DNA of 64,000 nucleotides from an uncultured Prevotella sp. (GTDB lineage: Bacteria; Bacteroidota; Bacteroidia; Bacteroidales; Bacteroidaceae), in the NCBI GenBank assembly GCA_905233425.1, contig CAJOEC010000011.1:125162-189161 (forward strand), written 5' to 3'. The notes beneath the pieces are model-generated. The model ran no database searches and was not told the DNA's origin. It saw nothing but the letters and a program-made list of their open reading frames with translations. Shown here piece by piece: positions 8,628 through 16,267 of this stretch (its first letter is position 1; each line of letters begins with the position of its first letter). The position numbers and the translations under genes are program-made.

Positions 8628-9203
8628 TTATCCATGCGAAAGCAATTCCTCGATGACCTTCGGGAAGTGCTGCATTTCGAGCTGGTGCTCCTTCCCGGCG
8701 ATGTCGTCGACGCTGTCGGTAGGCAGTACGGGGACGCTGAACTGGGCAATGATGTCGCCACCGTCGCAGACAGGCGTGACATAGTGCACGGTCATGCCCG
8801 TCTCGGTGTCGCCGTCGGCCTTCACCGCCTCGTGCACATGGTGCCCCCACATGCCCTTTCCGCCGTGGCGAGGCAGCAGGGCAGGGTGGAGGTTGATGAT
8901 GCGGCGGGGGAAAGCGTCGATGAGATAATCGGGGATGAGCGGCAGGAATCCGGCCAGCACGATGAAGCTCACACCATACTGCTCAAGCAGGGGTATGACG
9001 TTGCCTGGCTCCTGAAGCTCGCTTCTGGTCACTACGGCTGTGGGAACGCCCAGACGCCGGGCGCGCTCCAAGGCGAAGGCGTCGGCGCGATTGCTGACAA
9101 CCAGCGTGCACTCCACAATTGTTGAACCACTGAAATAACGGATGATGTTCTCGCAGTTGGTGCCACCGCCAGAAACAAAAATTGCAATACGTGTCTTTTC
9201 CAT
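8628..9203 (-). CDS. purN: Phosphoribosylglycinamide formyltransferase PurN
   Basis: PurN transfers a formyl group from 10-formyl-THF to GAR in step 3 of purine synthesis. The start MEKTRIAIFVSGGGTN gives the phosphate-binding loop at the N-terminus. The conserved NLHPALLPRHGG stretch, the catalytic H in VHYVTPVCDGGDII and the Asp of that motif are all present. The length of 191 residues is typical. The open frame continues 14 codons upstream, but Met at 9203 fits the family. It is transcribed toward priA with a 170-base gap containing 9-nt repeats. No other purine gene is adjacent. Confidence 0.95.
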   Translation of the reverse strand: MEKTRIAIFVSGGGTNCENIIRYFSGSTIVECTLVVSNRADAFALERARRLGVPTAVVTRSELQEPGNVIPLLEQYGVSFIVLAGFLPLIPDYLIDAFPRRIINLHPALLPRHGGKGMWGHHVHEAVKADGDTETGMTVHYVTPVCDGGDIIAQFSVPVLPTDSVDDIAGKEHQLEMQHFPKVIEELLSHG

Positions 9204-9281
9204 AACTATTTGCTTGCCATTATGTATATTATTCAAGTTTCTCAAGTTCCGCAGGCTACGCCCTGAAAGGGCAATGAGCTG

Positions 9282-9461
9282 TCAGCCCAGGGCAGCGCCC
9301 TGGGTAGGCATGGTTGCACAGCCCAGCACCGAGGCGGTCTTCTTGCTGAGGAACGCCTTTGCCCGCTGCAAGGCCTGCTCCTCGCTGACTTTCTGTGCCT
9401 GTACGCCAAGCACGGCCATTCCGCATAATAGTGCGGTGAAATAGAGTCGTTGATTGTTCAT
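9282..9461 (-). pseudogene. N-terminal fragment of a Spi-domain (C10 peptidase-like) protein
   Basis: A 59-codon frame with a clear signal peptide (MNNQRLYFTALLCGMAVLGVQAQ) followed by VSEEQALQRAKAFLSKK. That motif is the start of the Spi inhibitor/prodomain found on secreted streptopain-like C10 peptidases of Bacteroidota. It breaks off after about 40 mature residues, exactly where a palindromic repeat (CCCAGGGCAGCGCCCTGGGT, 9284-9305) begins, and the last residues are read from that repeat. The peptidase domain is missing, so this looks like a remnant cut by repeat insertion or deletion. Expression as a small exported peptide cannot be excluded. Confidence 0.6.
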
Positions 9462-9590
9462 TGTCATTCTCATTCTGGTGAATAATGCCGCAAAATTACG
9501 AAATAAATGCCGAAACGCCAAACGTTTCGTGTTTTTTCTCAATTATTACCCCAAATAGCCAACATCGTTGGATGTCACTTTTTGGGTTCG

Positions 9591-9670
9591 TGGCGGCCGC
9601 TGTGAACAATCACGGCGGCCGCTAAGGATATTTTTGGCGGCCGCCGTGAATGTTTTTGGCGGCCGCTAAA
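9591..9670. repeat. Array of four NotI palindromes with exact 22-nt period
   Basis: GCGGCCGC occurs at 9593, 9615, 9637 and 9659, each exactly 22 bases after the last, separated by AT-rich spacers. The cores are perfect dyads. The array sits in a 590-base gene-free stretch between the Spi fragment and the DUF7689 pair. The regular two-turn spacing would suit cooperative binding of a dimeric protein, or a set of small hairpins. Confidence 0.85.
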
Positions 9671-9811
9671 AAAGGGCGGGAACGTACCTCCCTCCTTGTG
9701 AGATGCCTCCCCGCTCCCACTTTGCTCCGTCCTCAAGGGGAGGGCTGAAAGTTACGGCTTGCGCGACGAGTGCCGCCAGGTCGTAAAAAATTCGGGAAAA
9801 AGAATAGATTC

Positions 9812-10132
9812 TCGGAAAAATTTCGACCTGTACGGTTGAAAAGCCCTGAAGGGGCGACAAGACTACAGACGGGGGTGAAACCCCGGTAAGTCGGCACAAG
9901 ACGAAAGCCCTGAAAGGGCGATAGATTACCGGCGGGGGTGTAAGCCCCCAACCACTGCAACTGGATTCTGTCGCCGGGGGTTTCACCCCCGTCTGTAGTC
10001 TATCGCTCCTTCGGAGCTTTCCTTGCATAGACTTATTTCAATTCCTATTACCGGGGGTTTCACCCCCGTCTGTAGTCTATCGCTCCTTCGGAGCTTTCCT
10101 TGCATAGACTTTCAACCGTACAGGTCGAAAAA
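9812..10132. repeat. Cluster of GGGGGTTTCACCCCC hairpin repeats
   Basis: About 9812-9930 is the inverted partner of 1-118. It is followed by two direct copies (starting at 9974 and 10051, period 77) of a unit containing CCGGGGGTTTCACCCCCG and GCTCCTTCGGAGC. A final tail, TTTCAACCGTACAGGTCGAAA, runs into the next gene. With the 22-nt array, 9543-10132 is a repeat sink with no credible gene. Confidence 0.8.
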
Positions 10133-10468
10133 ATGCAGCCATCAAACCAAAAACTTCAACACATTATGGCTTTCCTTATCGACACGATGGCCGGCCCCAG
10201 CGACCGCGAAATGTTTGAGGGATACCTCAAGGACTGGCAGCGCGACACCCGCTTCCTCTCCTCCGTGACGGCCATCACCTCGCACCCAGCCTTCACCGGC
10301 ATAGTCAACATGGGCGGCAATGCCGTGCCCTTTATCGTAGAGGAGATAGAACGCCATCCGTCGAACCTCGTCTGGGCCCTTAACGCCATCTTCCATAAGA
10401 AACTCGGTGAAGGCGTAACAGTCACCGAAGCCTGCAAGCTATGGACAGCCGAATTGAAGAAATACTGA
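10133..10468 (+). CDS. Hypothetical protein paired with DUF7689-like gene
   Basis: I do not recognise this 111-residue protein (Met at 10166 is an alternative start). It is helical and acidic, with SDREMFEGYLKDWQRDTRFLSS and GNAVPFIVEEIERHPSNLVWALNAIF, and lacks signal or membrane segments. The segment with paired Pro and Trp resembles a HEAT-like or adaptor helix pair. Its 3' end overlaps the next gene by 28 bases in another frame, a sign of translational coupling. The tight overlap suggests a functional pair with the DUF7689-like protein. It is GC-rich like the host genes, unlike the McrBC cassette downstream. Confidence 0.6.
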   Translation: MQPSNQKLQHIMAFLIDTMAGPSDREMFEGYLKDWQRDTRFLSSVTAITSHPAFTGIVNMGGNAVPFIVEEIERHPSNLVWALNAIFHKKLGEGVTVTEACKLWTAELKKY

Positions 10469-10902
10469 AGGCCTTCCCCGGTCTGCGCTACGACAGCGGC
10501 TTCCGCATCACCAGCCCAGAGGATGCAGACTATAACTGCATCGCCTGGGCCTTCGGTCGTAAGGACCGCTGGCTGTGGCCCGACGAGCAGCTGGACGGCG
10601 TGGACGTGTGGCCGCAGAACTGCGAGGGCGACATCAATGTCAGGACGTTCATCAAGGCTTACCAGTTGCAGGGCTATGACATCTGCGACAGTGACGAGCT
10701 TGAGGCCTTCATGGAGAAGGTTGCTCTCTACGCCTATCCCGATACCGAGGAGTGTACGCACGCCGCCCGCCAGTTGGCCGATGGCACGTGGACTAGCAAG
10801 CTCGGCACGTCGTTTGACATTATTCACGCCTCGCCCTACACCATCCAAGGCAGACTTTACGGGCAGGTGGTCTGCATCCTGTGCCGTAGGAAACAAGAGT
10901 AG
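10441..10902 (+). CDS. DUF7689-like protein
   Basis: A 153-residue soluble protein. The block DYNCIAWAFGRKDRWLWP, the later THAARQLADGTWTSKLG and a terminal IIHASPYTI match a family I recall as DUF7689; this is from memory, not a search. An early Cys in NCIAWA and a later His in THAARQ are laid out as in NlpC/P60- or papain-like cysteine hydrolases, so an enzymatic role is possible but unproven. It overlaps the upstream small gene by 28 bases. The McrBC-type cassette begins about 110 bases downstream, on the same strand. Confidence 0.6.
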   Translation: MDSRIEEILKAFPGLRYDSGFRITSPEDADYNCIAWAFGRKDRWLWPDEQLDGVDVWPQNCEGDINVRTFIKAYQLQGYDICDSDELEAFMEKVALYAYPDTEECTHAARQLADGTWTSKLGTSFDIIHASPYTIQGRLYGQVVCILCRRKQE

Positions 10903-10925
10903 CTTACCGAGAAAAAGGAGTAAAC

Positions 10926-10976
10926 ATGAGACACAACTTCGAGAAGGCCAAGGAAATGGAAACCGTTTTGAGATGA
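10926..10976 (+). pseudogene. Short relic ORF before the McrBC cassette
   Basis: A 16-residue frame (MRHNFEKAKEMETVLR) starts 8 bases after an AAAAAGGAG stretch, an unusually good ribosome-binding site for this genome. The adjoining frame continues as MYVVQKLLSA and ends in an ATGA overlap with the EEP gene start. The pieces look like a small gene broken by frameshift or by insertion of the cassette. Confidence 0.3.
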
Positions 10977-11012
10977 TGGCGACATGTATGTTGTGCAGAA
11001 ACTTTTATCAGC

Positions 11013-11681
11013 ATGAAGATACTATCCTATAATATCAATCGTTTTACGCAAGAGAAATTAGACAAGATATTACAGTTTAATGCTGATGTCTATATCTTGC
11101 CAGAAATTGCTTGCCCTGCTCAAGTACGACTGTCAGAAGAATACAGAATGGCATGGACGGGAGATTATGACTTTAAGGGGCTTGGAATTTTGTGGAAATC
11201 GGACTTAAAGGCTGTAGTTCCTCAATGGTTCAATCCCATTCATAAGTATTTTCTTTCCTTGATTGTTGAGGAGAAGTTGATAATGGCAGCATGGCCTACA
11301 AGGACTGCCAATAACGCCCCAAAGGACTACCCTCAAATTGCAATGGAGGCATTGCAGTATTATACCCCATATCTCAAAGAGTATCCTACAATTATTTCTG
11401 GGGACTTGAATTGCTATAAAGGCCAGGCTGGCGAAACTAAGCAATTCAACATTCAGACTATCTTTGAGTTTCTTGAAGGCATGGGCTATGTCAGTGCGTA
11501 TCATCATCAAACATGTGAGGCCATAGGTGAGGAAAGCGTGGCGACCTACTATCATCGCTTTAACGAAAAGTCACCGTTCTTTCTTGATTACACTTTCTCT
11601 AATATTCCCATCAAATCTTATGCTCTTTGTGAGTGGGATAAAGAGACAAGTGATCATGTGGCACAAGCAATAACAATATAA
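11013..11681 (+). CDS. Endonuclease/exonuclease/phosphatase (EEP) family nuclease
   Basis: A 222-residue single-domain EEP-fold hydrolase, the fold of DNase I and exonuclease III. Visible catalytic positions are ILSYNIN (Asn), LPEI (Glu), IISGDLNC at about residue 128 (Asp and Asn), FFLDYTFS (Asp) and SDHV at about 213 (Asp-His). This full set is consistent with an active metal-dependent phosphodiesterase on DNA or RNA. It has no signal peptide. It lies 15 bases before the McrB-like gene on the same strand and shares its lower GC content, so it is probably part of the same operon. That pairing is not part of textbook McrBC systems and suggests a second effector or a processing nuclease. Confidence 0.8.
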   Translation: MKILSYNINRFTQEKLDKILQFNADVYILPEIACPAQVRLSEEYRMAWTGDYDFKGLGILWKSDLKAVVPQWFNPIHKYFLSLIVEEKLIMAAWPTRTANNAPKDYPQIAMEALQYYTPYLKEYPTIISGDLNCYKGQAGETKQFNIQTIFEFLEGMGYVSAYHHQTCEAIGEESVATYYHRFNEKSPFFLDYTFSNIPIKSYALCEWDKETSDHVAQAITI

Positions 11682-11696
11682 ATCGGACATAAGAAT

Positions 11697-14486
11697 ATGG
11701 AAACGATACATGTACAACAACACGGAGATGTTTACTCCTCCGATATTGGTATCAGCAAGGAAGAGTGGCTGGAAATATTGAAGGACGATAAAACGCCTCA
11801 AGCATATAAGGAAATAGTACTGCAATTCTACTATTATCCAGATCACAGAGGCTCTTGCACGGCAGTGAGCAATACAATGGGAGGGAATGCGCAAAAGATA
11901 AATGCCAATATCAGGGAATTTGGCAAGTATGTGCAAAAACGATTAGGGCGATTTCAGGTTGCCCGGCCCGATGGTACGCCTTGTTTCTGGATTATCCCTA
12001 TGTGCGAGGGAAAAGACTTGCCCAAGGGAAGTGAAGGCACGTTTGAATGGGAACTTCGCCCTGAATTGGTTGAAGCTGTCAAGGATTATTTGTATTGGTA
12101 TCTGGTAGAAAGATATAAAGAGGTTAGGAAAGAATTCCCCATTGATGGCAAGAAATGGACAGAGATTTACAAATGGGAACTGATAACGGCAAGCAAAGGT
12201 AAGACTCCTTTCGAAATAGTTAGTGACCATGTGGCAAATCCCAAGAAGTCGGAACTGGGCGGTTTCGACAATCTTATTGACGCGGCTCATGACAACAAGA
12301 CACTAAAATATCTTTTGGAGAATAATCCTGAAGGACTGCGAGCTGCTCTTGAAAAACTGACCAATGAGGATGTCGCTTTGAGAGACCGGTTGGCAAATTA
12401 TAAAGCAGCAATGGCCAGTCTGCTTCCTGCATCAGGATTCAACAGCAAGGCCAATGACGAACGAATGGCTTCGGTCATTCTAACATGCGTCAATCCTCAG
12501 AAGTACACCATCTATAAATATGATGTATATACGCTGTTCTGCAAATACTTAGGAGAAGATGTAAAACCGACAGGACGCTGTTATGAGCATTTCTTAGACT
12601 TGTTGAACCCCTTATGTGAATTGGCCTCTCAGGATGAAGCCCTCCAGCAGTTGGTTTCTTCATCGTTGCAAGGTAAGGAGAAAAGTAACTTGCTTCTTGC
12701 ACAAGATGTTCTCTGGATGTTGTTTGCTGAATTCCCAGAAAAGTTAGGTTACATTCGGGCTATTATGCTACCTAACAAACAACGTGTGTGGCTGTGGAGC
12801 ATCAACTTTTTCAATAGCGAACAAGATTATTTGGAATGTGGCTCATCGGCCAAAACCATCAAGGACTTTAGGCCGTACAAATCGCGAAACGCTTTGCGAA
12901 AGGCCTATCAGCAGGATGTGGGTAATAGTGATTTGAAAATCCCAGATGCTTATTGGTCTTTTCTTAATGAAGTATCCATCGGAGACATCGTTGTAGTTTT
13001 CGACCCAAAGAAAGGAAATGGCAAGCAATACCACTTACTGCACGGATGGGGAATCATCACTTCCGATTGTGTCATTGACGAGACAAATGAGAATCCAATG
13101 AGGCGGGAAGTGCAATGGTATAACTTCTTCGAAATCCCCAAGCAAAATGAAGAAATGGGAAACAGCCTGTTCTTCCAAGGTACAACAGACGAACAAGCAC
13201 TGCATATCAAAGAATTGTTGAATATAAACACAGATACAGCTATGGAATCAAAATATCAGAAGTACATCAACCTGTTAGAGACTAACAAGAACTTGATTCT
13301 GACAGGGGCGCCAGGAACAGGCAAGACCTTTATAGCGAAAGCAATTGCTGAAGAGATGGGGGCAGAAGTGGGCTTTGTCCAGTTCCATCCGTCGTATGAC
13401 TATACGGATTTTGTTGAAGGGCTACGGCCAAAGAAGGACGGGAAGGGGAATATTGGGTTTGAACGCAAAGATGGGGTATTCAAGGCTTTTTGTGGAAAAG
13501 CGATGAATAAGAAATTGGAAAGTACTAATGTTGTAGAATTATCAAACACCTGTGATTCTATTGAAAAAGCTTATGGGCAATTTGTTGATGACTTGAAAAA
13601 AAGTGGAGAGACTATTTCGTTTAAAACCCCAACTGGAATTCCTTTTGGTGTAAAGGTAGACAACGATTCTAAGCTTGTTATAGCAGATGGCAAATATGCA
13701 GGTGCCCACCTGTCACAAAAAATGATAGTTGGTTATTATAATCACACTAAACCAGGGTCGTATTACAAAAGCCATTGTAATGAGGTAATTAAGTATATGC
13801 AGAAAAAGTACAACATATCCAATGAAAGAAAAGATTATATTTCAGAAATAGTTTCAGAAACATCATCTGATATACCTTATGTCTTCATCATTGATGAAAT
13901 CAATCGTGGCGAAATCTCTAAGATATTCGGCGAGTTGTTCTTCTCTATTGACCCCGGCTATCCAGGAAAGGAAGGTAAAGTAAACACCCAATACCAGAAC
14001 ATGGTAGAGGAAGGTGATGTGTTCAAAGATGGTTTCTATGTCCCTGAGAATGTCTATATCATCGGCACGATGAACGACATCGACCGTAGTGTGGAGAGTA
14101 TGGATTTTGCCATGCGTCGCCGCTTTGCCTGGCAGGAGGTGACAGCAGAGGAAAGCTATGCCAACATGATTGAGAACGAAGCTGAGTTTGCAGGAATCAA
14201 GGATGAAATCAAAGCGAGGATGTTCAACCTCAATAATGCTATTGCCAAGACGGAGGGATTGAACGAAGCCTATCAGATAGGTGCCGCCTATTTCAGGAAA
14301 TATCTGGACTATCAAGACGAAGAAAAACCGTTTGAATGTCTATGGAACAATCATCTGATGGGTTTGCTCTTTGAATATCTGCGCGGCAACCGCAAGGCAA
14401 AGGAACTGTTGGAAAAGTTACACGAGGCATATAACAAGACGAGCATTGATGAGCAACCAGCCCATACAAACGAGGGACAACTATGA
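11697..14486 (+). CDS. mcrB: McrB-like AAA+ GTPase, type IV restriction
   Basis: The motor and DNA-recognition subunit of a type IV restriction system, 929 residues. Residues about 1-330 are a helical region I cannot assign. About 363-485 (VWLWSINFF to HGWGIITSD to REVQWYNFF) resembles the PUA/EVE-like modified-base reader fused to many McrB homologues. The AAA+ core has Walker A GAPGTGKT (537-544), Walker B FIIDEIN (Asp about 733) and the McrB-type GTMNDIDRS signature (about 790) with RRRF after it. About 90 residues are inserted between Walker A and B. It overlaps mcrC by 38 bases. Lower GC than the flanks suggests transfer. Which modified base it recognises is unknown. Confidence 0.9.
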   Translation: METIHVQQHGDVYSSDIGISKEEWLEILKDDKTPQAYKEIVLQFYYYPDHRGSCTAVSNTMGGNAQKINANIREFGKYVQKRLGRFQVARPDGTPCFWIIPMCEGKDLPKGSEGTFEWELRPELVEAVKDYLYWYLVERYKEVRKEFPIDGKKWTEIYKWELITASKGKTPFEIVSDHVANPKKSELGGFDNLIDAAHDNKTLKYLLENNPEGLRAALEKLTNEDVALRDRLANYKAAMASLLPASGFNSKANDERMASVILTCVNPQKYTIYKYDVYTLFCKYLGEDVKPTGRCYEHFLDLLNPLCELASQDEALQQLVSSSLQGKEKSNLLLAQDVLWMLFAEFPEKLGYIRAIMLPNKQRVWLWSINFFNSEQDYLECGSSAKTIKDFRPYKSRNALRKAYQQDVGNSDLKIPDAYWSFLNEVSIGDIVVVFDPKKGNGKQYHLLHGWGIITSDCVIDETNENPMRREVQWYNFFEIPKQNEEMGNSLFFQGTTDEQALHIKELLNINTDTAMESKYQKYINLLETNKNLILTGAPGTGKTFIAKAIAEEMGAEVGFVQFHPSYDYTDFVEGLRPKKDGKGNIGFERKDGVFKAFCGKAMNKKLESTNVVELSNTCDSIEKAYGQFVDDLKKSGETISFKTPTGIPFGVKVDNDSKLVIADGKYAGAHLSQKMIVGYYNHTKPGSYYKSHCNEVIKYMQKKYNISNERKDYISEIVSETSSDIPYVFIIDEINRGEISKIFGELFFSIDPGYPGKEGKVNTQYQNMVEEGDVFKDGFYVPENVYIIGTMNDIDRSVESMDFAMRRRFAWQEVTAEESYANMIENEAEFAGIKDEIKARMFNLNNAIAKTEGLNEAYQIGAAYFRKYLDYQDEEKPFECLWNNHLMGLLFEYLRGNRKAKELLEKLHEAYNKTSIDEQPAHTNEGQL

Positions 14487-15771
14487 AAGGTGTTTGCAGG
14501 AGGGTGAACTCTGTCATCTTGAAACGCTGAAGAAGTTGGCAGAGCCAACCATCGCAAAGCTGAGCCTTGAAGACCATCCCAATCTGCTGATATTCCCACA
14601 AGACCTTGATGTCTATGGGGATAAGATAGGTGATGCCCATATCTTTGAGCTGAAGGACAACAAGGTTGTGACGGGCAACATCATGGGTTTTATTGGTTGT
14701 GGCAACACCAAGGTGAGTATCAGCTCCCGCTTTGCCCACGGCAATAACGACTATTTCCTACATTACATTTTGCGGAAGGTGTTTGCCGTCAATCTTTTTG
14801 ATTTGCAGTTCAACTCTGATGAAGAAAGCATCTTCGACTTCCTCATTTACTTGTTCCCAGCATTTCTGAAACGTGCCATGCAGCAGGGCATCTATAAGGA
14901 ATACCAGGAACGGAAATACAATGATGCTAACGTGAAAGGTCGGATAGACATTTCGCGGCATATCCGACAGAACATCCCGTTTGCCGGCAACATCGCCTAT
15001 ACGACCCGTGAGTATGCCCAGGACAATCACCTCACCCAGTTGATTCGGCACACCATAGAATATATAGCCCAACACAAATTTGCGGGGAATATCCTTTGCA
15101 ACGATGAAGATACTACGGAAGCCGTTAGTGCGATATGTTCCGCAACGCCTACTTATCAGCGGAATGAGAGACAGCGCGTGATGAACCAGAATCTGCGTCC
15201 TGTTAGCCACCCATATTACGGAGAGTATCGCCCATTGCAGCAACTATGCCTACAGATACTTCGCCAGGAAGAAATGAAATACGGACGTGATGATGACGAA
15301 ATCTACGGAATACTGTTTGATGGTGCTTGGCTGTGGGAGAGCTATATCAATACTATTTTGTCGGAGCTTGGCTTCACCCATGCCGACAATAATTTGAGGG
15401 AAAACGGCTTCGCTTTGTTCAAAGGTGGAGGTGGTACAAGGTATCCCGATTTTTATAAGGATGATTTTGTAATCGATGCCAAATACAAACGCCTTTCTGG
15501 CAAGACAGTGTTGGGGGTAGATAGAGACGATATTCATCAAGTGATAGCTTATATGTACAGATTGAGAGCACATCATGGCGGCTTTGCTGTGCCTTGGAGA
15601 AGCGTGGACGAATGGCCAAAGAATAGAGAGCTGCTGGGGTATGGTGGATGGATGAATCTCTATGGAGTAGTTGTTGACGAGCTAACAAAGGACTTCAATG
15701 AGTATGTGACTGTAATGGAGAAAAACGAATCGGACTTGTTGAAACAGATAGAATATGACTATGAGAAATAG
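14449..15771 (+). CDS. mcrC: McrC-like nuclease subunit
   Basis: The partner of McrB that stimulates GTP hydrolysis and cuts DNA, 440 residues. The N-terminal beta-rich part (VTGNIMGFIGCGNTKVSISSRF) is the McrC interaction domain. The C-terminal PD-(D/E)xK nuclease is clear: YPDFY at about 331, then FVIDAKYK at about 340-347, then a downstream Gln (IHQVIAYMY). I chose Met at 14449 because the longer frame from 14371 lies wholly inside mcrB codons. The 38-base overlap with mcrB and 17-base overlap with the next ORF indicate one translationally coupled operon. Confidence 0.9.
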   Translation: MSNQPIQTRDNYERCLQEGELCHLETLKKLAEPTIAKLSLEDHPNLLIFPQDLDVYGDKIGDAHIFELKDNKVVTGNIMGFIGCGNTKVSISSRFAHGNNDYFLHYILRKVFAVNLFDLQFNSDEESIFDFLIYLFPAFLKRAMQQGIYKEYQERKYNDANVKGRIDISRHIRQNIPFAGNIAYTTREYAQDNHLTQLIRHTIEYIAQHKFAGNILCNDEDTTEAVSAICSATPTYQRNERQRVMNQNLRPVSHPYYGEYRPLQQLCLQILRQEEMKYGRDDDEIYGILFDGAWLWESYINTILSELGFTHADNNLRENGFALFKGGGGTRYPDFYKDDFVIDAKYKRLSGKTVLGVDRDDIHQVIAYMYRLRAHHGGFAVPWRSVDEWPKNRELLGYGGWMNLYGVVVDELTKDFNEYVTVMEKNESDLLKQIEYDYEK

Positions 15772-16267
15772 GGTATTAAGCGGTGTTTGGAATGCCGAAA
15801 GGGTTTTGAGGGAGTTTCTTGCCCTCGCTGATGAAAGCGGAGCAGCAGGCGATGCTTTAGGTTATGCGGTGGAGTTTGACCGCTATCCAGAAATCGTTGC
15901 GAGATATGGTCAGTCAGGAATTACAGAATATGAACTGGTTAATGACATAGCGGAAATCAGCGACGATACGCAGATGACGCTTTTACAGCTTTGTCCCAAT
16001 CGCCACACATGGTTGAGTGCTCTGCCTGAGTTCTATTCATGCCTTGCTCCAGGCAACACCTGCATGTCAGCTTTGAAGGAAATGAAAGAAGGCCGCATTC
16101 CCCAAAATTGTTACAAAAAAACACAAAACGACGTTTTTTTTATGGCTGTTTCGGGAAAAAGTTGTAACTTTGCAGCTGACTATGCAAAAACTATCAAAAA
16201 AACGCTAAAACAAACACAATGGAACAAGTTTTTGAGTACATCATTGATTTGGGGGCATCTGTCATGA
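15755..16267 (+). CDS. Unknown fourth ORF of the McrBC cassette, probably 3'-truncated
   Basis: The frame starts inside the last codons of mcrC (17-base overlap), so translation is coupled. Residues 1 to about 112 look like real coding sequence of a soluble acidic protein (LREFLALADESGAAGDALGYAVEFD, ITEYELVNDIAEISDD). I do not recognise the family. After about 16095 the frame runs through an A/T-rich stretch that contains the promoter of the next gene and overlaps that gene's first 49 bases. This strongly suggests the original 3' end was lost at the right edge of the cassette. Whether the shortened product works is unknown. Confidence 0.5.
   Translation: MTMRNRVLSGVWNAERVLREFLALADESGAAGDALGYAVEFDRYPEIVARYGQSGITEYELVNDIAEISDDTQMTLLQLCPNRHTWLSALPEFYSCLAPGNTCMSALKEMKEGRIPQNCYKKTQNDVFFMAVSGKSCNFAADYAKTIKKTLKQTQWNKFLSTSLIWGHLS
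16165..16172 (+). promoter_or_regulatory. -7 box of the PTS IIC gene
   Basis: TAACTTTGCAGC lies 47 bases before the ATG at 16219 and inside the run-out frame of the upstream ORF. It marks the boundary between the cassette and the carbohydrate region. Confidence 0.75.

Noticed and set aside
9666..10028. 120-residue minus-strand ORF
   Set aside because: It runs through the hairpin repeat cluster, and its peptide is the translation of the repeats.
11013..15771. Cassette as a complete prophage or integrative element
   Set aside because: No integrase, attachment-site pair, tRNA junction or mobilisation gene is visible at either edge.
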